Positions 1 to 10,300 of a stretch of 64,000 bases of DNA are shown piece by piece (position 1 is the first letter of the stretch; each line of letters begins with the position of its first letter). Location of the stretch: positions 62,001 through 126,000 of the forward strand of contig PLXS01000010.1 of the NCBI GenBank assembly GCA_003151515.1, in the 5' to 3' direction. This DNA is from Opitutaceae bacterium. Its GTDB lineage: Bacteria > Verrucomicrobiota > Verrucomicrobiia > Opitutales > Opitutaceae. The notes beneath the pieces are model-generated. The model had not been told where the DNA came from. It did not search any database and saw only the letters and a list, made by a program, of their open reading frames with translations. The position numbers and the translations under genes were made by a program.

Positions 1-3000
1 GAGCCGGAGCCGCTGACCGCGTACACGTTGTGGTCGTAGCAGCCGACGTAGACGACGCCGTTCGCGTCGACCGCCGGGGCGCTGGCCCGCACCTGAGTGC
101 CGAGGTTGTACCTCCAGTTGAGGGCGCCGCCCGCGCTCGAGAGCGAGTAGAGGTAGCCGTCGTAGCCCGCGAAGTACACGGCGCCGTTCGCGAGCGCGGG
201 CGCGGACGTGATGCCGTCGCCGACCGCGTAGGTCCAGCGCAGGCTGGAGGCCGGTGTCAGCGAGTAGAAGTTGCCGCTGAGCGTCCCGAAGTAGATGTTG
301 CCCGCGGAGTCGACCGCGGCCGCCGTGTAGATCTCCTCCCCGGAGACGGGCGCCGTGTAGGTCCACTTGGTCGAGCCGTCGGCGTTGAACGCGTAGAGGA
401 CGCCGCCGTCGGTGCCTATGTAGATCGTGCCGTCCGGAGCCACCGTCGGCGCCGCGTACGAGAACCCGGCCACCGGCTCCTTCCACTTGAGGGTGCCGGC
501 GGGATTGAGGGCGTAGAGGTTGCCGTCGTCCGCCTTGATGTAGATCGTCCCGTCCGACGCGATCGCCGGGGAGGACGACAGGCCGTTGTCCAGGCCCGTG
601 CTCGCGGCCGGGGCGGGCACCGGGAACGTCCACTTGGGCGTCCCGCCCGCGGAGAACGCGTAGACGTTGCCGTCGGTGCACCCGGCGTAGACGGTCCCGT
701 CGGAGCCGATCGCCGCCGAGCTCGTGTCGAAGATGTTCCCGGCCGCGTGGCTCCAGCGAAGCGTCCCGTCGGCGTTGAAGGCGTAGAAGCTGTTGTCGTT
801 GCTGCCGACGTAGACCGTCCCGTCCGGGCCGACCGCCGGGGAGCACGTGACGGCGTCGCCCGTCGACGCCTGCCACGCCGCGTCGTCGATCGACAGCGTG
901 AACTCGCCCACGTCGCTCGAGGTGACGCCGTCGACCTTGATCATGTAGGTCGTTCCCGCCGTCGCGCCGAAGGCGCAGACGCAACCGCTCGCGACCGTGG
1001 TCGTGCCAGAGGGGGCCGCCCCCTGCGCCACGTCGAGCGCCGTCAGGCTGGAGATGGAGTCTCCCGTGTACACGCTGGCCTCGACCGTGAAGTCGTAGCT
1101 ATAGGCCGCGACCTGGGCCGGCCCCGTGAAGGGCGACGTCCAGGAGTACCACAGGGAGTGCCCCCCGGCGTTACCGAGGATCTCGGGCTCCCCGGACTGC
1201 AGCGACGCGTTCACATTGGCGTCCAGGACCGACACGCTGCGGCCGCTCAAGACCTCCGGCGCCGAGAACGAGTCGTTGTCCGGGGTCGTGTTGATCGCCA
1301 GGACCGTCTGGCCGCTCTGGCTGCCCTGGCCCTGGACGTTGATCTGGTAGGTCGCCCCGGCCGTGGTGTGGAACGTGACCTCGCTGTACGACACCAGGGC
1401 GCCGCTTCCCTCCATGGGCTCGGTCGCGTAGTTGGCGTTGGTGGCGACGGGGCTGAGCGAGGCGAGGCTGGTGCCCGTGTAGACGCCCAGGAGCGTCGCA
1501 TACGTGCTCCCGCCCGGGATCTGCCCGCCGTCGGTGCCGCTCGTGTCAACCTCCACGGTCGCGTCCTGCGGCGCGGTCCACTGCCACCAGAGCGAATGCG
1601 AGCCGTCCATCCCGCTGATCTGGGGCGTGCCCGACTCGAGGGCCGCGGGCGAGTCGGCGTTGTTCGTGACCGTGTAGGGGTCCAGGCCCACGAGCGTGGT
1701 CCTGTTCTTGAAGAGCGCGTTGGGCGGCGTGCTGGCAGCCGTCCCGTTGAGCGCCTTCGCGAGGTCGAGCCTTCCCCCGGTCATGCACTTGCCGGCGAGG
1801 CCCGCGTTCGTGTCGGCCGAGTTGAGCACCCTGTTTATGGTCTCCCGGTACGTGTCGCCCGGGAACTGCGCCCGCAAGAGGGCGACCGTGCCCGTGACAA
1901 AGGGCGCGGCCATGGACGTCCCGCTCAGGTACTCGTACGAGGAGTTGCTCGAGTAGTAGGTCGAGAGGATGTTCTCGCCCGGCGCGAATATGGCGACCGA
2001 GCCCGAGCCGTAGTTGGAGAAGTAGACGGGAAGATCGCGGTTGTCGCTCGCGCCTACGACGACGATGTTGTCGAGCGGGTAGTCGGCGGGGAAGAAGCCC
2101 GAGATGTCGTTGTTCTCGGAGGCGTTGCCCGCAGAGCAGACGAAGATGATGCCCGCCTGGCCGGCCTGGTAGATGGCGTCCATCTCGGCCTGCGACAAGC
2201 CCTGACTGCCGTAGCTGGCGTTCATGACGGAGACCTTGTGCTCGGTCGCGTACTCGATGCAGGGCAGTTCGGCCGATGTGGCCCCGTTGCCCGAGCTGTC
2301 GATGAACTCGAGCTCCATCAGCTGGACCTGCCACGCCACTCCCGCGACCCCGATGCCGTTGTTGCCGACGGCTCCCACGATGCCGGAGACATGGGTGCCG
2401 TGGCCGGCGTCGTCGGTCGGGGGTCCGGACTGCAGCACGGCGTTTAGCCCGTTGGCGCTGTCGGTCTCGGTGATCGTCTCCGAGCGCCCCGTCGTGTCGC
2501 TCACGGACGAGAAGGAGGCCTTCGTGCCCGGCGTGGGGTTGACCCACAGGTTCGCGGCGAGGTCCTGGTGCGTCAGGAGGGCGCCGGAGTCGACGATCCC
2601 CACGATGACGGTCGGCGCCGTCGAGCGCACCGACCAGCCGGCTTCGGCGTTGATGTCCGCCCCGGCGATGCCCCCGCCCGAGCCGTCGTTGTGCAGCCCC
2701 CACTGGCTCGCGAAGTCGGGGTCGTTGGGGGTCGTCGTCACGTGCCGGATGTAGTCGGGCTCGACGTACGCGTAGCGGCCGGTGGCCTTGAGCCTCCTGA
2801 TTGCGGCGGGAACCGTGTCGCCCGCGACGAGGCCCAGCACCCGCACGTACCCGAGGCGCTTGAAGCGGGCCTGCAGGCTAAGGCCCTCGGCAAGCTCGGC
2901 CGCGTCGACCGTCGCGAGCGTCGCCGCCCTGGGCTTCGCGATCACGACCCCGTCGCGGTAGCCCTGGGCCAGCTCCTTCGCGCTGTATCGGCCGCCCCGG

Positions 3001-3122
3001 GTCGGGGCGCAGACGGCCTCGCCCGCGAAAGCCGCCATCACGATGAGAGGCGCCGTCAGGCGCAGGAGCCGGACCGCGTTCCGGACGATCCCTAGGTGGC
3101 GTTGGCCAGGTTGGGTAATCAC
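1..3122 (-). CDS. Exported subtilisin-like (S8) serine protease with C-terminal PQQ-type beta-propeller, 3' end outside window
   Basis: This is a secreted S8 peptidase, read from the reverse strand, whose C-terminus lies beyond the left edge. A GTG at 3122 gives a good signal peptide ending near AVCA (residue 39); an ATG at 3038 would leave almost no signal, so GTG is preferred. The triad is visible: Asp in VDSG (about residue 178), His in GHGTHVSG (about 241) and Ser in SGTSMAAP (about 403). Two similar domains with the phrase GSHSLWWQWTAP / GGHSLWYSWTSP follow at about 480-740, then PQQ-like blade repeats (DGTVYVGSNDNSFYAFNADG type) from about 750 onward. The propeller probably binds cell-wall or protein partners rather than PQQ, which is inference. 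It lies 100 bp downstream of the ABC permease on the same strand. Confidence 0.9.
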   Translation of the reverse strand, partial: MITQPGQRHLGIVRNAVRLLRLTAPLIVMAAFAGEAVCAPTRGGRYSAKELAQGYRDGVVIAKPRAATLATVDAAELAEGLSLQARFKRLGYVRVLGLVAGDTVPAAIRRLKATGRYAYVEPDYIRHVTTTPNDPDFASQWGLHNDGSGGGIAGADINAEAGWSVRSTAPTVIVGIVDSGALLTHQDLAANLWVNPTPGTKASFSSVSDTTGRSETITETDSANGLNAVLQSGPPTDDAGHGTHVSGIVGAVGNNGIGVAGVAWQVQLMELEFIDSSGNGATSAELPCIEYATEHKVSVMNASYGSQGLSQAEMDAIYQAGQAGIIFVCSAGNASENNDISGFFPADYPLDNIVVVGASDNRDLPVYFSNYGSGSVAIFAPGENILSTYYSSNSSYEYLSGTSMAAPFVTGTVALLRAQFPGDTYRETINRVLNSADTNAGLAGKCMTGGRLDLAKALNGTAASTPPNALFKNRTTLVGLDPYTVTNNADSPAALESGTPQISGMDGSHSLWWQWTAPQDATVEVDTSGTDGGQIPGGSTYATLLGVYTGTSLASLSPVATNANYATEPMEGSGALVSYSEVTFHTTAGATYQINVQGQGSQSGQTVLAINTTPDNDSFSAPEVLSGRSVSVLDANVNASLQSGEPEILGNAGGHSLWYSWTSPFTGPAQVAAYSYDFTVEASVYTGDSISSLTALDVAQGAAPSGTTTVASGCVCAFGATAGTTYMIKVDGVTSSDVGEFTLSIDDAAWQASTGDAVTCSPAVGPDGTVYVGSNDNSFYAFNADGTLRWSHAAGNIFDTSSAAIGSDGTVYAGCTDGNVYAFSAGGTPKWTFPVPAPAASTGLDNGLSSSPAIASDGTIYIKADDGNLYALNPAGTLKWKEPVAGFSYAAPTVAPDGTIYIGTDGGVLYAFNADGSTKWTYTAPVSGEEIYTAAAVDSAGNIYFGTLSGNFYSLTPASSLRWTYAVGDGITSAPALANGAVYFAGYDGYLYSLSSAGGALNWRYNLGTQVRASAPAVDANGVVYVGCYDHNVYAVSGSG

Positions 3123-3221
3123 AGGTGCTTGTGCTGGACAAGAGACGCAACGGAAGGTGCCATCGTTTCGGGAAAGCGGAGACTGCTTTCCCGGCGGGCC
3201 GTCCGCGAGCGCGGGCGCGCG

Positions 3222-5750
3222 CTACGTCTCCTGCCTAAGAACTTGGAGAGGAGGATGATCCGTGATGCCTCGGCTGACTATGAAGCCGGTGGCCACGGTC
3301 AGCAGGGCGACGGCCGCGACCGCCCCCGCCACCTGCCCGGCCGGCGCCGAGGGCGCGACGTGGAAGACGAAGCGGGCGAGGAGCGCGTTGGCCGCCACGG
3401 CAAGCAGCCCGCCGACAACGGCGGCCTGGACGCCGAGCACGGCGTACTCGACCAGCTGGATCTCGGTCACCTGGCGCCTCGACGCGCCCAGCGTGCGCAG
3501 GAGCACGGTCTCGCGTATCCTCTGGTGGCGGCCCGTGACGATCGTGCCCACGAGCACGATCAGCCCGGTGGCCACCGTGAAGAGCGCCATGAACTCGATC
3601 GCGAACTCCACCTTCGAGAAGATGCCGTCAAGGGTATCGATCACGAGCGCGAGGTCGATCGCCGTCACGTTCGGGAACGCGTCGACGACCGCCCGCTGTA
3701 CCGCGGCCGACTGGGCAGGGCTGGCTGCGCGCACCGCGACGACGTAGGTCTTCGGCGCCTCCTCGAGGACGCCCTCGGGGAAGACCACGAAGAAGTTGGG
3801 CTCGAGGCGGCGCCATTCAACCGAGCGGATGCTCCCCACCCGCGTCCTGACGGGCAGGCCCTGGACATCCCAGTCCACCTCGTCCCCGATCTTGAGCTGC
3901 ATGTCCCGCGCGAGGCCCTCCTCGACGGAAACGGCCGCCGGGCCCGCGCCGGGAGAGGCGCGGCCGCTGAAGGCGCCCTGGACCACCTTCTCCGTCCCTG
4001 AGAGCGAGCCGCGGAATGTCGAGCGGTACTCCCGGCGAAGCGCCCACGCCGGCATCCGGGAGTGCGGGTCGGCGAGGAGCTTCTCGACCCCCAGGCCTCT
4101 CACCGAAACGATCTTCATCGTGACGATGGGCGCGCTCTCGGCGACAGACGCCCCCGCCCCGGCGACCACGGACTTGAGCGGGCCGATCTGGTCGTCCTGG
4201 ATGTCGAAGAGGACGAGGTTCGGCCTTCCCGCCGACCCCGCGCCCCGTATCTCGGCCACGAGGGTCGTTCGCACAAGCAGGAGGGTGAGGACCTGGAACG
4301 TGCCGAGCCCGAGCGATAGCAGAAGGAGGACGGTGCGGTTGTTCGGCCGGTGCAGGTTCGCGAAACCCTGGCGCACAACGTAGGGGAGGCCCCGGGGCAC
4401 GAACCTGCGGGCCGCCCACGAGACCCCGGCGGCAAGCCCCCCAAGGCTCAGGAACCCGACGCCCAGCATCCCCGTGAAGCCCAGGCCCACGGCCACGCTG
4501 CCGGTTTGCCAAACGGCGAATCCGGCGACGGCGGCCGCGATCGCTCCCACGACGGCGAACCGCAGCGGGTCCTTCGCCGCCGCCGCCCCCTCGACGACCG
4601 CCGAGCGCAGCGCCGCGAGCGGCGGGATCCTCCTCACCGAGATCAGGGGCAGGAGCGAGAAGAGGAGGCTTATGGCGATCCCGGCCCCGGTCCCGCGCAG
4701 GACGTCCGGCCAGGAGACGAAGAAATCCACGTCGATCGGCAGAAGCCCCTTCGCCAGCGCAGGCAGGAGCCGCTGAACGGCGATGCCCGCCGCCGCTCCG
4801 GCGCCGGCGCCGAGGAGCCCCAGCCCCAGGCCCTGGACCAGGTAGACCGCGAGGCCCTGGCCCGAGCTGGCGCCCAGGCAGCGCAGCACGGCCACGGTCG
4901 AGAGCTTCCCCCTGATGTGCGCGTGAAGCGCGCTTGCGACGCCGATCCCGCCCAGGACGAGCGCGACGAACCCGACGAGGCTCAGGAAGCCGTCGAGGTG
5001 GCGCAGCGCGTCTCCCAGGTTGCGCTTGCGCTCCTCAACTGTCTCGAACGAGAGCCTCATCTGCCCGAACTTATCCCGCATCTGCCGGACGACGCCGGCG
5101 GCGTCCCGGCCCGGGGGAAGCTTCACCATGGCCCTGTAGCGCGCCAGGGCCTCGTTTCCCATGAGGCCCGTCCCCTCGAGGGCCGCCAGGGGGATGTAGG
5201 CGCGGGGCGCCATCATGGCCACGCCGGGGGATTCCCCGGGAATCTTCCTCAGGGCCGCGGCTATGGTGAAGAGCTTGGTCCCCAGCTTCACCCTGTCCCC
5301 CACCCCGACGCCGAACTGCGCGAGGAGCGTCGGCTCCAGGAGCACGATGTCCCCGCCCGCCGCGAGGAGCGACGACGCCCCGGCCGGATCCGTCTCGAAC
5401 CTCCCGTAGAAGGGGAACGGGCCCTGTATCGCGTGAACCTGCACGAGCCTCAGGCGACGCGCGGCCGTGAAAGTCATCATCGAGGAGAACATCCTCTCGG
5501 TCGCGATCTCCCCCCCGAGGCCCCGAAGGTAGTCCATGAGCGGGGCCGCCAGCGGCGCGGGCGCCGTCACGAAGAGGTCGGCGCCCAGGAGGCTGTCCGC
5601 CTCGGCGTCGATCGCGCGCCGCACGTTCGCCGTGAACGAGCCTATGGAGACCAGGGCGGCTATCCCCAGGACGATCGACAGCGAGTAGAGCGCCAGCCGG
5701 CGCCTTGAGGCGCGCGAGTCGCGCCACGCCATCATGAGGACGAATCGCAT
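3222..5750 (-). CDS. ybbP: FtsX-like ABC transporter permease (YbbP type)
   Basis: This 842-residue integral membrane protein is a double-FtsX permease of the MacB/YbbP class. It starts with a short cytoplasmic stretch (MAWRDSRASRRRLALYS), a first membrane helix at about 20-42 and a large extracytoplasmic region. Helix clusters follow near 255-375 and 395-495, and a second FtsX module with three C-terminal helices at about 710-830. The length and topology match E. coli YbbP. It starts 7 bases after the stop of the ATPase gene, so the two are almost certainly co-transcribed, and the divergent GDSL esterase completes the tesA-ybbA-ybbP neighbourhood. In this family the transporter is thought to extract or move lipids or lipoproteins; the substrate here is unknown. 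Confidence 0.9.
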   Translation of the reverse strand: MRFVLMMAWRDSRASRRRLALYSLSIVLGIAALVSIGSFTANVRRAIDAEADSLLGADLFVTAPAPLAAPLMDYLRGLGGEIATERMFSSMMTFTAARRLRLVQVHAIQGPFPFYGRFETDPAGASSLLAAGGDIVLLEPTLLAQFGVGVGDRVKLGTKLFTIAAALRKIPGESPGVAMMAPRAYIPLAALEGTGLMGNEALARYRAMVKLPPGRDAAGVVRQMRDKFGQMRLSFETVEERKRNLGDALRHLDGFLSLVGFVALVLGGIGVASALHAHIRGKLSTVAVLRCLGASSGQGLAVYLVQGLGLGLLGAGAGAAAGIAVQRLLPALAKGLLPIDVDFFVSWPDVLRGTGAGIAISLLFSLLPLISVRRIPPLAALRSAVVEGAAAAKDPLRFAVVGAIAAAVAGFAVWQTGSVAVGLGFTGMLGVGFLSLGGLAAGVSWAARRFVPRGLPYVVRQGFANLHRPNNRTVLLLLSLGLGTFQVLTLLLVRTTLVAEIRGAGSAGRPNLVLFDIQDDQIGPLKSVVAGAGASVAESAPIVTMKIVSVRGLGVEKLLADPHSRMPAWALRREYRSTFRGSLSGTEKVVQGAFSGRASPGAGPAAVSVEEGLARDMQLKIGDEVDWDVQGLPVRTRVGSIRSVEWRRLEPNFFVVFPEGVLEEAPKTYVVAVRAASPAQSAAVQRAVVDAFPNVTAIDLALVIDTLDGIFSKVEFAIEFMALFTVATGLIVLVGTIVTGRHQRIRETVLLRTLGASRRQVTEIQLVEYAVLGVQAAVVGGLLAVAANALLARFVFHVAPSAPAGQVAGAVAAVALLTVATGFIVSRGITDHPPLQVLRQET

Positions 5751-5757
5751 GGGCCGC

Positions 5758-6453
5758 CTAGGACCGGGCCGCGGGCTCGTCGGAGGCGACCCTCCCGCCC
5801 TTCAGGCGCAGCACGCGCCGGCACCTCCCGGCAAGCTCAAGGTTGTGCGTCACGAGGACCAGCGTCGTCGCGTGCTCCCGGTTGAGGCCGAAGATGAGCT
5901 CCACCATGGATTCGGCGGTGACGGAGTCCAGGTCGCCGGTCGGCTCGTCGCAGAAGAGGATCTTCGGGCGGTTGATGAACGCCCGGGCGAGGGCCACGCG
6001 CTGCTGCTCGCCGCCCGACAGCTGCACCGGGTAGTGGCTGGCGCGGTCGCCGAGGCCCACCCGCTCAAGGAGCGCCCTGGCCTGCGGCTCGCACCCGCGA
6101 TCCCCGCGCAGCTCGAGGGGCACGAGGACGTTCTCAAGGGCGGTCAGGGTCGGGATGAGCTGGAAGTTCTGGAAGACGAATCCGACGCTCGAGTTTCGCA
6201 CCCTCGCGCGGGCGTCCTCGTCGAGCGCGTCGAGGGACTCGCCAGCGAGCTCCACCGATCCGCTTGTCGCCCGGTCAAGGCCGGCGCAGAGCCCGAGGAG
6301 CGTCGTCTTGCCGCTCCCGCTCGGGCCCACGACGGCGATGCTGGACCCCCCCTCCAGGCCAAAGCTCGTGTCGTGGAGCACGGTCAGCGGGCCGGCCGCC
6401 GTCCAGTAGGTCTTCGTGAGCCGCTCGACCCGGAGCATCGTTTGGGATGGCAT
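5758..6453 (-). CDS. ybbA: ABC transporter ATP-binding protein (YbbA/LolD type)
   Basis: This 231-residue ABC ATPase pairs with the permease just downstream. Walker A is GPSGSGKTT, the signature is LSGGEQQR, Walker B is ILFCDEPTGDLD, and the H-loop is LVTHN. The order and length match the LolD/MacB/YbbA class. The reading frame stays open up to 6489, but I prefer the ATG at 6453 (MPSQTMLRVERLTKTY) because the extra residues are not family-like. Its start lies about 110 bp from the divergent esterase start, so the two units share a short promoter region. Confidence 0.92.
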   Translation of the reverse strand: MPSQTMLRVERLTKTYWTAAGPLTVLHDTSFGLEGGSSIAVVGPSGSGKTTLLGLCAGLDRATSGSVELAGESLDALDEDARARVRNSSVGFVFQNFQLIPTLTALENVLVPLELRGDRGCEPQARALLERVGLGDRASHYPVQLSGGEQQRVALARAFINRPKILFCDEPTGDLDSVTAESMVELIFGLNREHATTLVLVTHNLELAGRCRRVLRLKGGRVASDEPAARS

Positions 6454-6565
6454 GGCCGGGATGAAAGCCCGCCGGGACCCCAAGCGCAAACGGGATCAGT
6501 CCGCGCGGGCCTCCCCTGCCAGAAAACTCTGGAACCGCGGGCCGACCTCTCCCATGCCGTGTTGG

Positions 6566-7240
6566 ATGAATCCTCCCCCAGGAACCCGGCTTCGGGCTCC
6601 CCGACGGACTGCCAGGCTCGCCGCCGCCCTGCTCCTCTGGGCTGCGCACTGCGCGGCCCAGCCGGCCGGGGATTCGCCCGGGCGGACGATCGTCTTCTTC
6701 GGGAACAGCTTGACGGCCGGTTACGGCCTCGCTGATCCCGCGATCCAGTCGTTCCCCGCCCTGATCCAGAGGAAGATCGACGCGCAGCACCTTCGCTGGC
6801 GGGTGGTCAACGCCGGCCTGAGCGGCGAGACCAGCGCGGGGGGGCTGCGGCGGGTCGACTGGGTCCTTCGCCAGGGCGCCGACGCGTTCGTCCTGGAGCT
6901 TGGCGGCAACGACGGGCTGCGCGGGATCGCCCCGGAGGTGACCAGGCAGAACCTCCAGGCCATCATTGACCGGGTCCGATCGGCGTATCCGAAGGCCCGC
7001 GTCATTCTCTTAGGCATGCGGATGCCGGCAAGCATGGGGCCGGAATACTCGGCGGCGTTCCAGTCCGTCTATCCCGAGCTTGCCCGGAAAAACGGGCTCA
7101 CTCTCGTTCCGTTTCTCCTGGAGGGTGTCGCCGGGAAGCCCGAGCTGAACCAGCCGGATGGCATCCATCCGACGGCTGCCGGAGACCTAATTGTAGCGGA
7201 TTTGCTTTGGGACACCCTTCTTCCAATCCTTAGAAACTGA
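6566..7240 (+). CDS. tesA: Exported GDSL/SGNH arylesterase-lysophospholipase (TesA-like)
   Basis: This is a periplasmic SGNH hydrolase of about 224 residues acting on acyl esters or thioesters. The signal peptide is RTARLAAALLLWAAHCAAQ. Block I is FFGNSLTAGYG (catalytic Ser; Asn replaces the Asp of the GDSL name, which is not catalytic), block III is LGGNDGLRG (oxyanion Asn), and block V is DGIHPTAAG (catalytic Asp and His). The frame is open from 6416, but that overlaps the ATPase; ATGs at 6554 and 6566 both give a plausible signal and 6566 is chosen. E. coli tesA sits divergently next to ybbA-ybbP just as here, which supports the name. Confidence 0.88.
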   Translation: MNPPPGTRLRAPRRTARLAAALLLWAAHCAAQPAGDSPGRTIVFFGNSLTAGYGLADPAIQSFPALIQRKIDAQHLRWRVVNAGLSGETSAGGLRRVDWVLRQGADAFVLELGGNDGLRGIAPEVTRQNLQAIIDRVRSAYPKARVILLGMRMPASMGPEYSAAFQSVYPELARKNGLTLVPFLLEGVAGKPELNQPDGIHPTAAGDLIVADLLWDTLLPILRN

Positions 7241-7249
7241 CATATTGCA

Positions 7250-7263
7250 TTACTGTTAAGTAA
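7250..7263. promoter_or_regulatory. Inverted repeat TTACT-GTTA-AGTAA upstream of PEP-CTERM protein 1
   Basis: A perfect 5-bp dyad with a 4-bp spacer sits in the AT-rich gap between the esterase stop and the first PEP-CTERM gene, about 80 bp before its ATG. A related dyad, CTTAC-G-GTAAG, lies about 90 bp before the second PEP-CTERM gene. It may be a regulator site; the role is inferred. Confidence 0.3.
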
Positions 7264-7341
7264 CTTGAGTCATTCTCGCAAAAGGCGGTTTGTTAATAAT
7301 TCAGCCTTGCCGATGCAATCCACTTGTATCAGCGTTCGCGC

Positions 7342-10300
7342 ATGCCTCAGGTCAAAAGGTGTGCAGCAGTCGCTGCTTTGTCCGCACTTTTGTTCTGCGG
7401 AAGGGTGGCGGCACAGACGCTCACTTGGTCTAACGGAGACGTAAACGGAATTTGGTCGGACGAGGCGAATTTTTCCGTGGTGAACCCCACCGGCCCATAT
7501 GAAGTCGACTTCAACCTCGGCAATTTCGAGTCCGGCCCGGTGACGTCGTCGGTCGACAGCTCGACCTACAGCATCAGCACGCTCTCGATCTACGGGAGCG
7601 TGACGAATGGGTTGAATCTGAATAGCGCCTCCGAGGGCTCGCTGAACATTGCGTCGTCATTGATCGATAGCAGCCCCAGCCCCGTAAACATCAGCGTTTC
7701 CATAGCTGGGACCGGGAGCGTGGCCAACAGCGGCAGTGGGAACCTCACCCTGTCCGGCGCCAACACCTATTCGGGCGGGACCAGCATAACCAACGGGGGC
7801 GAGCTCGTGATCGGGTCCAGCAGCACGGGAGTGAACTCATGCGTGTCCGTGGGGCCCGTGGGGACCGGCACGCTGATGCTCGGCAGCGGTGTGAACCTGA
7901 CCACGGCCGATTCCAGCTGCTACACCCTCGGCAACACCATCAACCTCTGCGGAGGCGGCACGGTGTACCTGCTCTATGGGACCGACAACCCGATGCTCAC
8001 CCTCAGGGGAACGATCACCGGGTCCGCGGGGCTTGAGGTGGCCAGCACCGGGATCGACAGCGATTTTTCGGACTACCTCGCGCTCACGTCGCGCTGCAGC
8101 ACCTTCAGCGGGGGCGTCTACGTCGACGAGGGCTGGACGACCCTCGCAGTCGGAGCCAGCAGCACGGGAACCGGCGACAATGTGACCGCGGGCCCTCTTG
8201 GCACCAGCACGCTGATGCTCAGCAACGGCAACAATTTCACGACCACGGGGAGCAGGTGCATCACGATCGGCAACAACATAACGCTCTGCGGCAACAGCGA
8301 GGACTGGGTCTACCTCCTGTACAGCAACAACAACCCGATGCTGACCCTGAGCGGCATGATCAGCGGAAACCCGGCGCTTGAGGTGGCCAGCACCGGTATC
8401 GACAGCGATTATTCGGACTACCTCGCGCTCACGTCGCGCTGCAGCACCTTCAGCGGGGGCGTCTACGTCGACGAGGGCTGGACGACCCTCGCAGTCGGAG
8501 CCAGCAGCACGGGAACGGGCGACAATGTGACCGCGGGCCCTCTTGGCACCGGCATGCTGATGCTCAGCAACGGCAACAATTTCACGACCGTCGACAGCAA
8601 CTGCTACACGATCGGCAACGACATCACCCTCTGCGGGGGCGGCACCGTTTACCTGCTGTCGGGGACCAACACGGACACGATGCTCACGCTCACCGGCATG
8701 ATCAGCGGCGCCTCCACGCTCCAGGTCGGGGGCAACGAATACAACAACTACCTGGCGCTGACCTCGGGCTGCAGCACTTTCACCGGAGGCCTAAGAGTGG
8801 AGTCGGACACGACAGTCGCCGTCGGCGCGAGCAGCACGGCGTCCGAGGGAATCGTGTCCCAGGGCCCGCTCGGCAAAGGGACCCTCATGCTGAGCGAAGG
8901 CAGCAACTTCACGACCACGGGCGGCGGCTGCTATACGATTGATAATGCGATCACGCTCTGCGGTGGAGGCACGGTCACCCTCCTCGGCGGGAGCATGGGA
9001 ACCATGCTGACTCTAAACGGCGCGATCAATGGATCGTCGATGATCGAGGTCGCGGCGCCGGGCTGCAGTCCCACGAACACACTCACCCTGACGAATCCAT
9101 TGAGCACGTTTGGCGGAGGCATCCTCGTCGATTCCGGCAACACGACGCTCGTGGTCGGGGCCAGCGGCATGAGCATGGCCGGTTCGATAACCTCAAGCCC
9201 CTTGGGAACCGGCACCCTCGCGCTCGGCAGCGGCACCACTCTGACCACGCCCAACGCCACGCCCATCACCGTGCTGAACGCCATCCAGCTTTGCGGGTGC
9301 GTCACCTTCGGCGGGAGCTCGAGCGGGATCCTTTCAATCCTGGGCACCATCAGCAACTACTACGGCCCTGGAATGCTGGTCATCGACGGCCCGACCGACC
9401 TGGAGGGGGCCAATACCTACACGGGCGGGACGACGGTAAACAACGACGCGACGGTCACGGTCGGAAGCAACACGGGACTGGGCTCGGGCGCGGTGACCGT
9501 GAATGCCGGCACGCTTAATTTCAGCAGCATGAGCCCGACGCTCAACGACCTAACCCTCGAGAGCGCCTCGACGATCAATTTTGCGGCGGGCTCTACGCCC
9601 ACGATCGTCGACATGACGAGTGACTCGTCGGGCTCCGGCAACGTGATCAACCTTGGGAGCGGCCCCGGCAGCTCGCAGCTCACGATCCAGGTCGACAGCG
9701 ACCCGAATTACTATGGCACGATCGCAGGCACCGGCAGGCTGGTCGTGACGACGGGCTCGAACGGCACGCTGGATCTCTTTGGCGCCAATACATACAACGG
9801 CGGAACGACGGTCGGCGACCACACCCTTCTGGTGGCCAGCAACAACAGCGCGTTCGGCACGGGAGCCGTGACAGTCAATTCGGGCGGCGTCCTGGGAGTG
9901 GACAACGGGATAACGATCGCGAATCAGATCACCGTGAACAACGGGGCGTCCATCGGCGGCTACGGCACCATCGCGCCAAGCTCGCCGGATACCATCAAGA
10001 TCGCGGGTGGATCCGGGATCACGGGCGGACGCGGATCGTTCATCGGGAACGGGGACGTGAACCACCCGGTGGTCGGCACCCTGAGCTTCGGTTTGAACGC
10101 GTCGCTGGTGTTCGGCTGCGCTGGCGGCATGCAGTTCTCGATCATGAACGCCGGCGGGACGGCGGGGACGGACTACAGCCAGGTCGACACGGTGGGCACG
10201 CTCAATGTCAGCGCGACCTCCGGCGATCCGTTCAACATCCAGCTCGTGGGAGTGGCTTCCGACGGCCAAACCATCCGGACCGCCAACACGTTCAACTCTG

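Noticed and set aside
30..2447. Very long forward open frame opposite the subtilisin gene
   Set aside because: Its translation is Arg/Val/Gly-rich with no domain, while the reverse strand gives a complete S8 protease with its catalytic triad. It is an effect of high GC.
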